Positions 18,344 to 26,933 of a stretch of DNA of 64,000 nucleotides are shown piece after piece (within the stretch, counting starts at the first letter, position 1; each line of letters starts with the position of its first letter). Source of the stretch: Bacillota bacterium (GTDB lineage: Bacteria > Bacillota > UBA4882 > UBA8346); assembly GCA_023417475.1 (NCBI GenBank), contig JAEZFP010000055.1, positions 1 through 64,000 of the forward strand. Reading direction: 5' to 3'. The position numbers were made by a program, and so were the translations under genes. Below the pieces are notes generated by a model that did no database searches, was not told where the DNA came from, and worked only from the letters and a program-made list of their open reading frames with translations.

Positions 18344-18461
18344 AACCACGCGAGAAAATGACATTTTGCGTCAAAAACCGCTTTTAAAACGACTCAAAAT
18401 TTGCCGGTTCGCGGAAACCGGCTTTGAAGGTCAAGCGTGGCAAGGGTTTGAAGGGGGTACT
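18344..18461 (+). promoter_or_regulatory. CRISPR leader
   Basis: This is unique sequence between truncated repeat B and the first CRISPR repeat. It contains AAAATGACATTTTGCGTC, an AT-rich stretch and an inverted repeat GCCGGTTCGCGGAAACCGGC. The leader is assigned to this side because the repeat's GAAAC end points away from it and the degenerate repeat is at the far end. Confidence 0.65.
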
Positions 18462-19427
18462 GTCGCTCCTTGTACAGGAGCGTGGATTGAAACCCGTCAG
18501 GGAACTGGCGGCAATCACCATCAACATTCGTCGCTCCTTGTACAGGAGCGTGGATTGAAACAGTGGTTCGCCAACGACACGCCGCCGACCGGATACGTCG
18601 CTCCTTGTACAGGAGCGTGGATTGAAACGTTAAGTGGCAAAATTCCTTGCCTGGTTACTGCGTGTCGCTCCTTGTACAGGAGCGTGGATTGAAACATACT
18701 ACTTATATTGATGCAAAAACCAATCAGCGTCGCTCCTTGTACAGGAGCGTGGATTGAAACGTAACATGAACCAAGCCAGTCGCGATATGGATAAGGTCGC
18801 TCCTTGTACAGGAGCGTGGATTGAAACTAGTATTACATACTTAATTTGTCCGCCGGACAAGGTCGCTCCTTGTACAGGAGCGTGGATTGAAACAACGCAA
18901 TGGCGCAACTGTTGAAGTAACCGAAGCGTCGCTCCTTGTACAGGAGCGTGGATTGAAACATTTTAGTCTATTAGCAATCGTTAATAGACTAAGTCGCTCC
19001 TTGTACAGGAGCGTGGATTGAAACTCAAGCTGATTGTCAACAATTCCAGCCGCTAGCTCGTCGCTCCTTGTACAGGAGCGTGGATTGAAACTTGGTATGC
19101 CGATGATGTAACATCTGGCGTTGTAAGTCGCTCCTTGTACAGGAGCGTGGATTGAAACATTAAATCTTGGATGTTATTGGAGTTGATAATCTCGTCGCTC
19201 CTTGTACAGGAGCGTGGATTGAAACCCGATCTCATCTCGGTAATGATAGACGGTCAACCCGTCGCTCCTTGTACAGGAGCGTGGATTGAAACGTTAAAAG
19301 AAACCATGACTTGGCATCAAGTCGGAAAGTCGCTCCTTGTACAGGAGCGTGGATTGAAACCCCGACATCCCCAAATGTCCCTAACGGCAAAAACGGTCAC
19401 TTCTTGCACAGGAGCGAGGCTGAATCC
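18462..19427 (+). CRISPR. CRISPR array, 14 spacers, type I-C-like repeats
   Basis: Fourteen identical 32-nt repeats begin GTCGCTCCTTGTACAGGAGC and end GGATTGAAAC. They start at 18462, 18530, 18597, 18664, 18729, 18796, 18862, 18928, 18993, 19060, 19127, 19194, 19261 and 19329, and a degenerate copy sits at 19396-19427. The inner GCTCCT/AGGAGC arms form the hairpin typical of type I-C repeats. Spacers are 33-36 nt and all different. Decay of the last repeat and the GAAAC end set the direction of transcription as plus. No cas gene lies within the window on either side, so interference proteins must come from elsewhere. Confidence 0.98.
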
Positions 19428-19440
19428 CAAGCGTTAATCG

Positions 19441-20252
19441 TCCGGTTCCACGGAGGGAACCGCGCGTCGCTTTGATTCCCGGATTGAATCACAGCGGTCG
19501 CCTCGCGAAGGGGACATCGTCAGCCACAACCCGGTAGCCAGACGGAGCGGCCAGGGAGGGCGAAAGCGCACACGGATGCATCGAGGGAGGTTTGGAACCG
19601 TAGGTCTCCGGGAGTTTTTGGGTACTTTTTGCGGTCAAAAAGTGCCGCGCCGCCGCAACCGTGGAGAGCGTAGTCGACCAACCAAAATAGGCAAGTCAAA
19701 AATAAAAACTCCGCAGTTGATAATCTAAGCGAAAGAACATCTACCCCAATCTAATCCTGTGCTACAGTCGGCCAGGGGGTTTTGCGGCCAACCCCCTAGG
19801 CCCGTACCCCCGCCGCCAAGGGTTAGCACCCTCTGGACACCCGCGCTCCTCCGAGTCGCGGGGCCGTTTCTTCTGGAATCGTCATCCATGGCGGCGTTGC
19901 TTGCGGATGCTACGATGGCGACTTCAATGATATGTCCTTATATCAATTCCGCGCGCTGGCCTCCGTGCCGGCTTGTAGTGAGCAAGCGGGATGGTCAAAA
20001 TTAAACGAGTGAAAAGGAGAATTCAGCTCGTGAACCGAAAGCTCCCATGACATTCCCAGGCGGTTCGCAGCCTGAAGCGTTTGCAGTGAGGAATGCAGAA
20101 ATCTTTGCAGGGCAGCTCATTTGGGCAATTTGCTGAGCTGCGAATCCTTTTAATCCGTTAAATCCGTGGAATCCTGGTTCAGACAGGGGGTTAGGCATGG
20201 AACGAGTGCGGAGAGCTGGCGGGGCGGGAAGATCGAGGGCTAGACCCATCAG
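19441..20252 (+). repeat. Long direct repeat, copy C
   Basis: The third copy, downstream of the CRISPR array, runs from CGGTTCCACGGAGGG to the tail GGGAAGATCGAGGGCTAGACC. That tail also occurs just before copy A (16823-16852). It is complete, unlike copy B. Confidence 0.85.
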
Positions 20253-20336
20253 GTTTGTTACTCAACAAGCTCATTTTGTGTATAACTCAGCTATTCACTA
20301 ACAATAAAACAAAAATTTACAAGAAAAACTAGGGTA

Positions 20337-20481
20337 TTGACAAGACAAGAATGTTGTGATAGTTTTAATTCATACTAATTCGATATGATTTTGCGACAAT
20401 ATTAAATCATTACAAAACGACGTTGACCGGAAAACTGGAGGCTGAGTTTATTCTTCTTGCGAAGAATGGCTCGGCTTTTTT
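20337..20481 (+). promoter_or_regulatory. metK leader: promoter candidate and terminator-like hairpin
   Basis: TTGACA at 20337-20342 is a strong -35; the matching -10 (TAGTTT at 20360) is weak. Further down, GCTGAG-TTT-ATTCTTC-TTGC-GAAGAAT-GG-CTCGGC (20441-20475) followed by six T forms a terminator-like hairpin about 55 nt before the metK start. It could be an attenuator, or the end of a short upstream RNA. No known SAM riboswitch class was recognised. Confidence 0.5.
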
Positions 20482-20536
20482 GTTTCGGTAGCAAAACAAT
20501 TGAACTTTGCTGAACAGAAAAACGGAGGGACAAATC

Positions 20537-21745
20537 ATGGGAAAGCAACATTACTTATTTACTTCGGAATCGGTTACGGAAGGTCATCCCGACAAATTGG
20601 CCGATCAGATCTCCGACAGCGTGGTCGATGCGATTATCGGCCGGGATCCTCAGGCTCGAGTGGCATGTGAAACCAATGTATCCACCGGTTTGGTACTTTT
20701 AACCGGCGAAATATCGACAACGGCCAATGTCGACTTGACCGGCGTGGTCAGGAAAACCATTGCCGAAGTTGGCTATACCGATGCCGAATATGGGCTCGAT
20801 GCCGAAAATGCGGTGGTCTTGCTCTCGCTTGATAAGCAATCGCCCGATATTGCCCAGGGAGTTAACCGGGCTTTGGAAATCCGCGGCGCCGATCAAGGCG
20901 ATAAATGGGATCAAGTCGGGGCGGGCGATCAGGGAATTATTTTTGGTTTCGCCACCAATGAGACACCCGAATTTTTACCGACACCGATTGCCTTGGCGCA
21001 TCAATTGGCAAAAGAGTTGGCTGCCGTCCGAAAAAACAAGGTGTTACCCTATTTGCGGCCGGATGGAAAGACCCAAGTTACAGTGGAGTATGACGGCCAT
21101 AAACCGGTTCGGATCGATACGGTGGTTATCTCGGCCCAACACAATCCCGATGTTGATTTGGCGCAATTGACAAGCGATTTGAAAAAATACGTGATTCAAG
21201 CGATAATTCCGGCGCAATTGTTCGATGCGCAGACCCGGATTTTGGTCAATCCCACCGGACGGTTTGTGGTTGGGGGGCCGAAGGGCGATGCCGGATTGAC
21301 CGGGCGGAAAATTATCGTCGATACCTATGGCGGCGCGGCTCGTCACGGCGGCGGCGCGTTTTCGGGCAAAGATCCGACCAAGGTGGATCGTTCGGCGGCT
21401 TACGCCGCCCGTTATGTGGCAAAAAATCTGGTGGCCGCCGGTTTGGCAAAACGTTTGGAGATTCAGATCGCCTATGCGATAGGAGTCGCCCGTCCGGTTT
21501 CGGTTTTTGTCGAATCCTTCGGGACCGCTGAATTAAGCAATTTTGAACTGGGCGAGCTCATTCCGAAAGTATTTGACCTGCGCCCGGCGGCAATTATTGA
21601 AAATCTGCAATTACGCCGTCCAATCTATCGCCAAGTTGCGGCTTACGGACATTTTGGCCGGAACGATCTGGATCTGCCATGGGAAAAAACGGATAAAGTC
21701 GACGCGTTGCTCCGTCTGGTGGCTAAAAAAGCGGTGAACGAATAA
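20537..21745 (+). CDS. metK: S-adenosylmethionine synthetase
   Basis: MetK makes S-adenosylmethionine from methionine and ATP. The 402-residue protein shows FTSESVTEGHPDKLADQISD with the ATP-site His, GAGDQGIIFGFA, and the phosphate loop in GGAARHGGGAFSGKDPTKVD. The start at ATG 20537 follows CGGAGGG. It is the first gene of a run with an ABC importer and a radical-SAM protein, the latter a consumer of its product; the next gene begins 23 nt after it. Confidence 0.97.
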   Translation: MGKQHYLFTSESVTEGHPDKLADQISDSVVDAIIGRDPQARVACETNVSTGLVLLTGEISTTANVDLTGVVRKTIAEVGYTDAEYGLDAENAVVLLSLDKQSPDIAQGVNRALEIRGADQGDKWDQVGAGDQGIIFGFATNETPEFLPTPIALAHQLAKELAAVRKNKVLPYLRPDGKTQVTVEYDGHKPVRIDTVVISAQHNPDVDLAQLTSDLKKYVIQAIIPAQLFDAQTRILVNPTGRFVVGGPKGDAGLTGRKIIVDTYGGAARHGGGAFSGKDPTKVDRSAAYAARYVAKNLVAAGLAKRLEIQIAYAIGVARPVSVFVESFGTAELSNFELGELIPKVFDLRPAAIIENLQLRRPIYRQVAAYGHFGRNDLDLPWEKTDKVDALLRLVAKKAVNE

Positions 21746-21768
21746 AACGGTTGGAGGGAAGCGACAAC

Positions 21769-22803
21769 ATGCGAAATATTGCCAGAACGATAATTTTTAT
21801 CATGCTTTGCGCGGTTTTAGCCGCAACCTCGGGGATCGGTCAAAGTTGGGCCGCTAAAAAAAAGGAAGCAAGTGAAGCGAAACCCGAAAAGATCAGATTT
21901 ATGTTTAACGACGGTGCGATGGGACTCAGCAGTTGTGTTTTTTATATTGCCGTCAATAAACGTCTTTTGCAAAATGAATTTGAAAAAGACGGCATTAAGC
22001 TTGAATACGTAAAACATATTGGCAGCGGCACCAATGCGGCCAGCGCGATCGGGGCGGGGCAAGCCGATTTTGCGACGATTGGCGATCAACCGGTTGTTGT
22101 TTCGCGGGCAAACGGAATTGACATTAAAGCGGTTGGAGTGTACGCCCAAGGATTGCTGGGCGGCCCTGACCGGTATATCGCGCTAATGGTCCGCAACGAT
22201 TCGAAAATTAAGTCGATCAAAGATTTAAAGGGAAAAAAGGTTGCCGTATCGGTCGGAACCAATCAGCATGTGGTTTTGGCGCGGTATCTCAATTATTATG
22301 GACTGAAACAAAGCGACATCCAATTGGTTAACATGGAAGGTCCCGATATCCGAACCGCTTTGGCCACCGGAACGTTAGAAGCGGGGATGTTGAGCCAGCC
22401 CAATATCGCGATCGTCGCAACAAAAGGAATCGCTCACATGTTGGACGACCGAACGCATTTAACCAAAAATTATAACGTCTATGTGGTTGCCAATGAATTT
22501 GCCAAAAAATATCCGAGCATTGTCCGCCGGGTGCTGGAGGTTCATATCCGGGCGAAGCAATGGATTGACGAACATCCTGAAGAATTTTTAAGTATTGCGG
22601 CCGACTCGTTGAAGCTGGACAAAGAAGTGGTTAAAAAGGCCTTGAAAGGACTGTCTTTTGACCTCAAGATTACCAAAGATACCTACCGGTCGTTCGAAAT
22701 AACCCAACAGTTTTTATTGGATAACAGCATCAGCCGCCGACCGATCGATATTAAAGAAGCCTTTGATACACGGTACTTAAAAACATTAGGAGTAACGGAG
22801 TAA
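21769..22803 (+). CDS. ABC transporter substrate-binding protein, SsuA/NMT1-like
   Basis: A 344-residue secreted or surface-anchored binding protein. An N-terminal signal peptide (TIIFIMLCAVLAATSGIG, cut near SWA-AKK) precedes a two-lobe fold with IGSGTNAASAIGAGQADFAT, LKGKKVAVSVGTNQHVVL and DIRTALATGTLEAGM. Relatives bind sulfonates, taurine, nitrate or thiamine precursors. The start is ATG 21769 behind GGAGGG. No lipobox Cys is seen in the signal peptide, so attachment to the membrane is unclear. Confidence 0.88.
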   Translation: MRNIARTIIFIMLCAVLAATSGIGQSWAAKKKEASEAKPEKIRFMFNDGAMGLSSCVFYIAVNKRLLQNEFEKDGIKLEYVKHIGSGTNAASAIGAGQADFATIGDQPVVVSRANGIDIKAVGVYAQGLLGGPDRYIALMVRNDSKIKSIKDLKGKKVAVSVGTNQHVVLARYLNYYGLKQSDIQLVNMEGPDIRTALATGTLEAGMLSQPNIAIVATKGIAHMLDDRTHLTKNYNVYVVANEFAKKYPSIVRRVLEVHIRAKQWIDEHPEEFLSIAADSLKLDKEVVKKALKGLSFDLKITKDTYRSFEITQQFLLDNSISRRPIDIKEAFDTRYLKTLGVTE

Positions 22804-22864
22804 CGGAAAGAAGTCGTTCAGGCTAGCAAGAAACACCTTTGGCAATGAGTAGAAACGGAGCGAT

Positions 22865-23710
22865 ATGATGATCCGCAATAAAATGTTTTTGACTAAAAGG
22901 GTCTCAAAAAGACGGGCCGCGGCGGGAAACGGTGTCGTTAACCGGATGGTTTCGAAAATTATCGTACTTTTTTTTCTTCCCGTTGTCGTCTTGTTGTTTT
23001 GGGAAACCGTTTGCGGTAAAGGGTTGATCCCGTCCCTCGTGCTCCCCGCTCCCTCGCGGATTGGTCAGACTTTTGCCGTAATGCTGACCAACGGCGAACT
23101 TTTCCGGCACTTATCCATTAGTTTGCTGCGGGTTCTGGAGGGGTATTTGGTAGGCGCGGTATTGGGAGTGATATTGGGGGCCTTAATTGGCTTGTTTGGT
23201 CCGATTGAGACGGCTTTGACCGTGTTTACCGGAATCCTCCGGCCGGTTCCGGTAATGGCCTGGGTTCCGCTGGTGATTCTGTGGATGGGGATCGACGAAG
23301 CGTCCAAGGTAACCTTAATTGCGATCGGAACCTTTTGGACCGTGTTGGTCAATGTGATCAACGGAATTAAAAATACCGACAAAAAATATACCGAAGTAGC
23401 CTACATCTTTGAAAAAAATAAATTCACGCTCTTTACGAAAGTTGTCTTTCCGTCGGCGTTACCTTTTATTTTTACCGGACTGCGGGTCGGCGTGGACGTA
23501 GCCTGGCGGAGCGTGGTTGGGGCCGAAGTGGTCGCGGCGGCAAGCGGCATGGGTTATATGATTCAGTTCGCCCGGGAATTGGGACAGACCGACGTGATGT
23601 TAACCGGTATATTTACCATCGGTCTCATGGGGTTGTTGATTGACTTTTTGTTAAAGAAATTACAGAAGGTCACCTTAAAATGGGATCAAAGTTTGGGAAA
23701 ACAGCAATAA
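22865..23710 (+). CDS. ABC transporter permease, SsuC-like
   Basis: A 281-residue inner-membrane permease with about six helices. It has the BPD_transp_1 core and the EAA-type loop around AYIFEKNKFTLFTKVVFPSA leading to LPFIFTGLRVGVDVAWRSVV. It forms the channel with the binding protein encoded 61 nt upstream and the ATPase encoded at 25.6 kb. The basic N-terminus (KRVSKRRAAAG) is longer than usual. Confidence 0.9.
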   Translation: MMIRNKMFLTKRVSKRRAAAGNGVVNRMVSKIIVLFFLPVVVLLFWETVCGKGLIPSLVLPAPSRIGQTFAVMLTNGELFRHLSISLLRVLEGYLVGAVLGVILGALIGLFGPIETALTVFTGILRPVPVMAWVPLVILWMGIDEASKVTLIAIGTFWTVLVNVINGIKNTDKKYTEVAYIFEKNKFTLFTKVVFPSALPFIFTGLRVGVDVAWRSVVGAEVVAAASGMGYMIQFARELGQTDVMLTGIFTIGLMGLLIDFLLKKLQKVTLKWDQSLGKQQ

Positions 23711-23743
23711 AAGGTCGAAAGAAAAAAGAATAAGGGAGCAGAC

Positions 23744-25033
23744 ATGAGTCAGGAAAAAATCCGTTGGGAATTTGACGAAGTAGCCGCAAAATATCCGGAA
23801 TTACCGCGACCGATATTGCGAAAGATCGATACCGGCTTGAGGGGAATCCAAGCGACAGAACGGGCCGAAGCTTTAGCCAAGGCTGAAAACTATCTGTTTG
23901 AAACGACCAAAGGGAAGCGAAAAGTATTTATTGTGGATGGGGTGTTGTTACGAGACGGAACGACGATCGCCAAACCTGATTTTAGTCAGGAAGTTCAAAA
24001 CGCCAATTCGGACAGCGCGCGCTCGGAAGCCGTCCCCCCCTACGTCTTGGACGATATCGACGGGCAGTTTTGGCTGGTCGATCACGGTAAACCGGTCGAA
24101 CAGGTTTTTTTTGCGCCGATTCCCGATTTTTACGATAAAAAGACCAGTTTGGGCACGCCGATGGTTGATGTGGCAAAGTCCGGACCCTCTAGCTGTTTAA
24201 GTATCATTGTTTTTGGGTATTGTCATTTTTGGCGTGATAAAGTCCCGTGTAAATATTGCGACCTGGTAGGCAATTTAATCTCCGGACGGCATGACTTTCA
24301 CACGGAGGAAAGCATTCAGGATATTTATGAAACGGTAAATGAAGCGTTAAAGGAAAAAGGGCGTTGGCAGATTTTTAGATTGACGGCCGGTTCGGACCCG
24401 CGCGGCGAGTTGGCGTACGATGTTGAGACCGATGAGTATCTAAAAGTATTGGGAGCAATTGAAAAAGCTTTTGGGTCAACAGATTTTAATGGCCGTTTGG
24501 TCGGCAGCGCTCTTCATAAAAGTCAGTGGGTAAAACTGAAAGAAGCGGGAACGGCGGCGGTGGAACCCCATATTGAGGTTTGGGATAAGGAATTATTTGA
24601 AAACATTTGTCCGGGAAAAACCAAATACGGCGGTCGCGATTTTTGGTTGCAAAGCGCCATCGACGCGGTCGAAGTTTTTGGGAGAGGCAATGTTTGCAGC
24701 CAAATCGTCGGAGGCGCGGAGTTGGCCCAACCTTACGGCTTTAAGACGATTGACGCAGCCTTGGAATCGAGTTTGGCGGGAGTGGAGTATCTGGCGCAAA
24801 GGGGAATTACGACTTCGTATAATGTGTTGCATGTCGGGAAAAGCTCCGTTTTCTTTCGCGAAGGGCAACGACCGGCGCCGATTGATTATTATGCGCGTTT
24901 GACTTTGGGATTGCGTGAAATTCGGCGGAAATACCGGATACCGGTCGGGTTTAATGATTACCGGCGTTGCGGTCACCCGGATACTTCCTTTAGTCGAATC
25001 GACTTCCCGGAAGCAACATTAGGAGAGGTGTAA
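23744..25033 (+). CDS. Atypical radical-SAM protein within an ABC importer operon
   Basis: A 429-residue protein whose closest pattern is a radical-SAM enzyme. Cys160, Cys169 and Cys172 (GYCHFWRDKVPCKYCDL) would hold the 4Fe-4S cluster in a C-x8-C-x2-C spacing instead of the usual C-x3-C-x2-C; Cys151 precedes them. A TIM-barrel-like series follows (IFRLTAGSDPRGE, VGSALHKSQWVKLKEAG, VEPHIEVWDKELFENICPG, NVCSQIVGGAELAQPYG). These enzymes cleave SAM to a 5'-deoxyadenosyl radical. Its place between permease and ATPase genes, and downstream of metK, suggests it acts on the imported compound, perhaps an organosulfur or similar small molecule. The exact reaction is not recognised. Confidence 0.7.
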   Translation: MSQEKIRWEFDEVAAKYPELPRPILRKIDTGLRGIQATERAEALAKAENYLFETTKGKRKVFIVDGVLLRDGTTIAKPDFSQEVQNANSDSARSEAVPPYVLDDIDGQFWLVDHGKPVEQVFFAPIPDFYDKKTSLGTPMVDVAKSGPSSCLSIIVFGYCHFWRDKVPCKYCDLVGNLISGRHDFHTEESIQDIYETVNEALKEKGRWQIFRLTAGSDPRGELAYDVETDEYLKVLGAIEKAFGSTDFNGRLVGSALHKSQWVKLKEAGTAAVEPHIEVWDKELFENICPGKTKYGGRDFWLQSAIDAVEVFGRGNVCSQIVGGAELAQPYGFKTIDAALESSLAGVEYLAQRGITTSYNVLHVGKSSVFFREGQRPAPIDYYARLTLGLREIRRKYRIPVGFNDYRRCGHPDTSFSRIDFPEATLGEV

Positions 25034-25034
25034 A

Positions 25035-25508
25035 ATGGCGATTTTAACTGAAGAAATCATCAATTTTATTCGCAATCAGGCTTCGATCGCGGTGATCGCA
25101 ACCACCGATGAACAGGGAATTCCGCATGTAGTGCGCAGGGAAGGTTTCACCGTGCTTGATAACGGCGTTTTGGCTTACGCCGAAGAGTTGGAATCTTCCC
25201 GGACCAACAGTAATTTACTGCGGGCGCTTTGGTACGACCGTTATATTGCCGTTACGTTTTGGGACGATGCCGGTTTGGCGTTTCAAATTAAGGGAAAACC
25301 GATCCGGTTTGATTTTACCAGCCCGCTTTACAAACAATATTATGCGGATGTTCAACAAAAATACGGCAATGACGCCGACATTACCGGAGTATGGCTCATC
25401 GAACCGCTCGAGATTCGTAATGAAAACCGCGCCGTCCGTAAACGGGAGGCGGAAACGGTTCACCCCTATTTCCGTCACTTGGACCGTTCCAGCGTCAAGT
25501 TAACCTAG
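25035..25508 (+). CDS. Pyridoxamine-5'-phosphate-oxidase-like FMN split-barrel protein
   Basis: A 157-residue protein with the split-barrel pattern IRNQASIAVIATTDEQGIPH, LRALWYDRYIAVTFW and a C-terminal GVWLIEPLEI. Family members bind FMN, F420 or haem and reduce or detoxify small molecules. The ATG is 1 nt past the stop of the radical-SAM gene, so the two are translationally coupled and probably work on the same substrate. Confidence 0.8.
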   Translation: MAILTEEIINFIRNQASIAVIATTDEQGIPHVVRREGFTVLDNGVLAYAEELESSRTNSNLLRALWYDRYIAVTFWDDAGLAFQIKGKPIRFDFTSPLYKQYYADVQQKYGNDADITGVWLIEPLEIRNENRAVRKREAETVHPYFRHLDRSSVKLT

Positions 25509-25581
25509 CCGGAGCGGGCGGGATCGCGGACCGAAGCTTTTGGCCGTCCGAGAGATTTTGACAAGGGAAGGAGAGACGTCG

Positions 25582-26370
25582 GTGAATGTTGCGGATAATA
25601 ACAATTCGTTGCGGATCGCGAATTTAAGTAAAAGTTTTCCGATGAATACCGGTACGGTTGACGCTTTGCGTGATGTAAGCCTAACAGTCAAACCGGGCGA
25701 ATTTTTGAGCATTGTGGGCGCCAGCGGATGCGGCAAAAGTACGTTATTACGGTTAATCGTCGGATTGGAAGGCGACTACGGCGGCGAAATTTACCTGGGA
25801 GACAAACCGGTTGCCGGTCCCGGGGTAGACCGGGGAATGGTTTTTCAAGAAGCCCGGTTGTTTCCTTGGTTAACCGTGGAAGAAAACGTGGCGTTTGGTT
25901 TGGACAATAAAACCCCGGCCGCGGTGAAAAAACAGCTCGTCCGGGAACACCTTGAATTAGTCGGGCTGCATGGTTTTGCAAAAGCTTTCCCCTATCAGTT
26001 GTCAGGCGGAATGCAACAACGGATCAGTATCGCCCGAGCTTTGGTGAACAATCCGAAAGTGTTGTTGTTGGATGAACCGTTCGGCGCATTGGACGCTTTG
26101 ACCCGGATTAATATGCAACAAGAGATCTTGCGGATTTGGCAACAGGAAAAAACGACGATGATTTTAGTGACTCACGACATTGATGAAGCGATTTACTTAG
26201 GCGATCGCGTAGTGGTAATGTCCAGCCGCCCAGGAACGATTAAAAAGGTGATTAACGTCGAAATGGGACGGCCCCGTAACCGTACCGACGATGATTTTTT
26301 ACAGATTCATAAATCGATTTATAAAGAGTTTTTTGAAGAGGTTGAAAAGCCGTTTGTTTATGCAATTTGA
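25582..26370 (+). CDS. ABC transporter ATP-binding protein, SsuB/TauB-like
   Basis: A 262-residue ATPase with Walker A GASGCGKST, Q loop MVFQEARLFPW, signature LSGGMQQR, Walker B VLLLDEPFGALD and switch His in VTHDIDEA. It energises the importer encoded at 21.8-23.7 kb. GTG 25582 is chosen as start because GGAAGGAGAG precedes it; the longer frame to 25540 has no binding site. It is the last gene of the operon. Confidence 0.92.
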   Translation: MNVADNNNSLRIANLSKSFPMNTGTVDALRDVSLTVKPGEFLSIVGASGCGKSTLLRLIVGLEGDYGGEIYLGDKPVAGPGVDRGMVFQEARLFPWLTVEENVAFGLDNKTPAAVKKQLVREHLELVGLHGFAKAFPYQLSGGMQQRISIARALVNNPKVLLLDEPFGALDALTRINMQQEILRIWQQEKTTMILVTHDIDEAIYLGDRVVVMSSRPGTIKKVINVEMGRPRNRTDDDFLQIHKSIYKEFFEEVEKPFVYAI

Positions 26371-26468
26371 ATTTTGTTCTTGAAACCCTGTTAGAAGCGG
26401 GGGCGGGGCTAAGCCCTAAACTTCGCTCCTAACCCCCGCCGTCTCGATAACTTAGTACCTTGCGTCAC

Positions 26469-26506
26469 AAAAAGAGATCATTGAGTCACTCAACGATCCT
26501 TTTTTG
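26469..26506. terminator. Bidirectional terminator after the ABC operon
   Basis: GATCATTGAGT (26476-26486) and ACTCAACGATC (26488-26498) pair almost perfectly, with AAAAAGA and CTTTTTT outside. On the minus strand a TGA stop of the periodic open frame lies inside the stem. Confidence 0.85.
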
Positions 26507-26825
26507 TGAATAACTGATCTACGTTACTAACAAAACGATCTCTTTTTGTGAATAACCGATCTACGTTATTAACAAAACGCTCTCTTTCTGTGGATAACTG
26601 ATCTACGTTATTAACAAAACGATCTCTTTCTGTGGATAACTGATCTACGTTATTCACAAAATGATCTCTTTCTGTGAATAACGCTTCTATTTTTGTTAGT
26701 AACTTATCTGTTTCCGTGAGTAAACAACCTATTTCTGTGGATAAACGGAGTCGTCTCCTCGTTTCCTGTGAATATCTTGTGGATAACTTGTTATAACTAA
26801 GTTCTTTTGACCTGAAACCCGCAAT
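26490..26825 (-). other. Open frame with heptad repeats, no start codon; possible remnant
   Basis: Minus-strand frame with 111 codons between TAG (26828-26826) and TGA (26492-26490). It reads as consecutive heptads: LLTETDK, LLTKIEA, LFTERDH, FVNNVDQ, LSTERDR, FVNNVDQ, LSTERER, FVNNVDR, LFTKRDR, FVSNVDQ, LFTKKDR. A coiled coil would look like this. There is no ATG, GTG or TTG at a sensible place and no binding site, and most differences between units change the amino acid. It may be the tail of a lost coiled-coil gene, or only a by-product of the DNA repeat. Confidence 0.4.
26505..26786. repeat. 21/42-bp periodic array of DnaA-box-like nonamers
   Basis: Exact TGTGGATAA (complement of TTATCCACA) occurs at 26589, 26631, 26736 and 26778. 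TGTGAATAA occurs at 26505, 26547 and 26673, TTATTCACA at 26650, and weaker forms at 26694, 26715 and 26767. The main copies are spaced 42 bp apart. Within a unit TGTGGATAAC faces GTTATTAACA across 8 nt, giving inverted pairs. No dnaA, dnaN or other origin gene is near. Confidence 0.85.
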
Positions 26826-26933
26826 CTAATGGCCAACAATCCAAAAAAATTTCCTCTACCCCACTCCAGTAAATATTGCAATGCCGGTGTAACAAGCGTA
26901 CGATGAAACCAATACCGGAAAGGGCAATGCAAT

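Noticed and set aside
16878..18361. Several 60-130 codon frames inside the long repeats on both strands
   Set aside because: They differ between copies, lack ribosome binding sites and overlap structured repeat DNA.
18366..18692. Open frames through the CRISPR array (for example products repeating SLLVQERGLK)
   Set aside because: They are translations of the repeat-spacer units, not genes.
26729..26932. 67-codon minus-strand frame over the TrmB promoter
   Set aside because: No family resemblance, no ribosome binding site, and a frame different from the heptad repeat frame.
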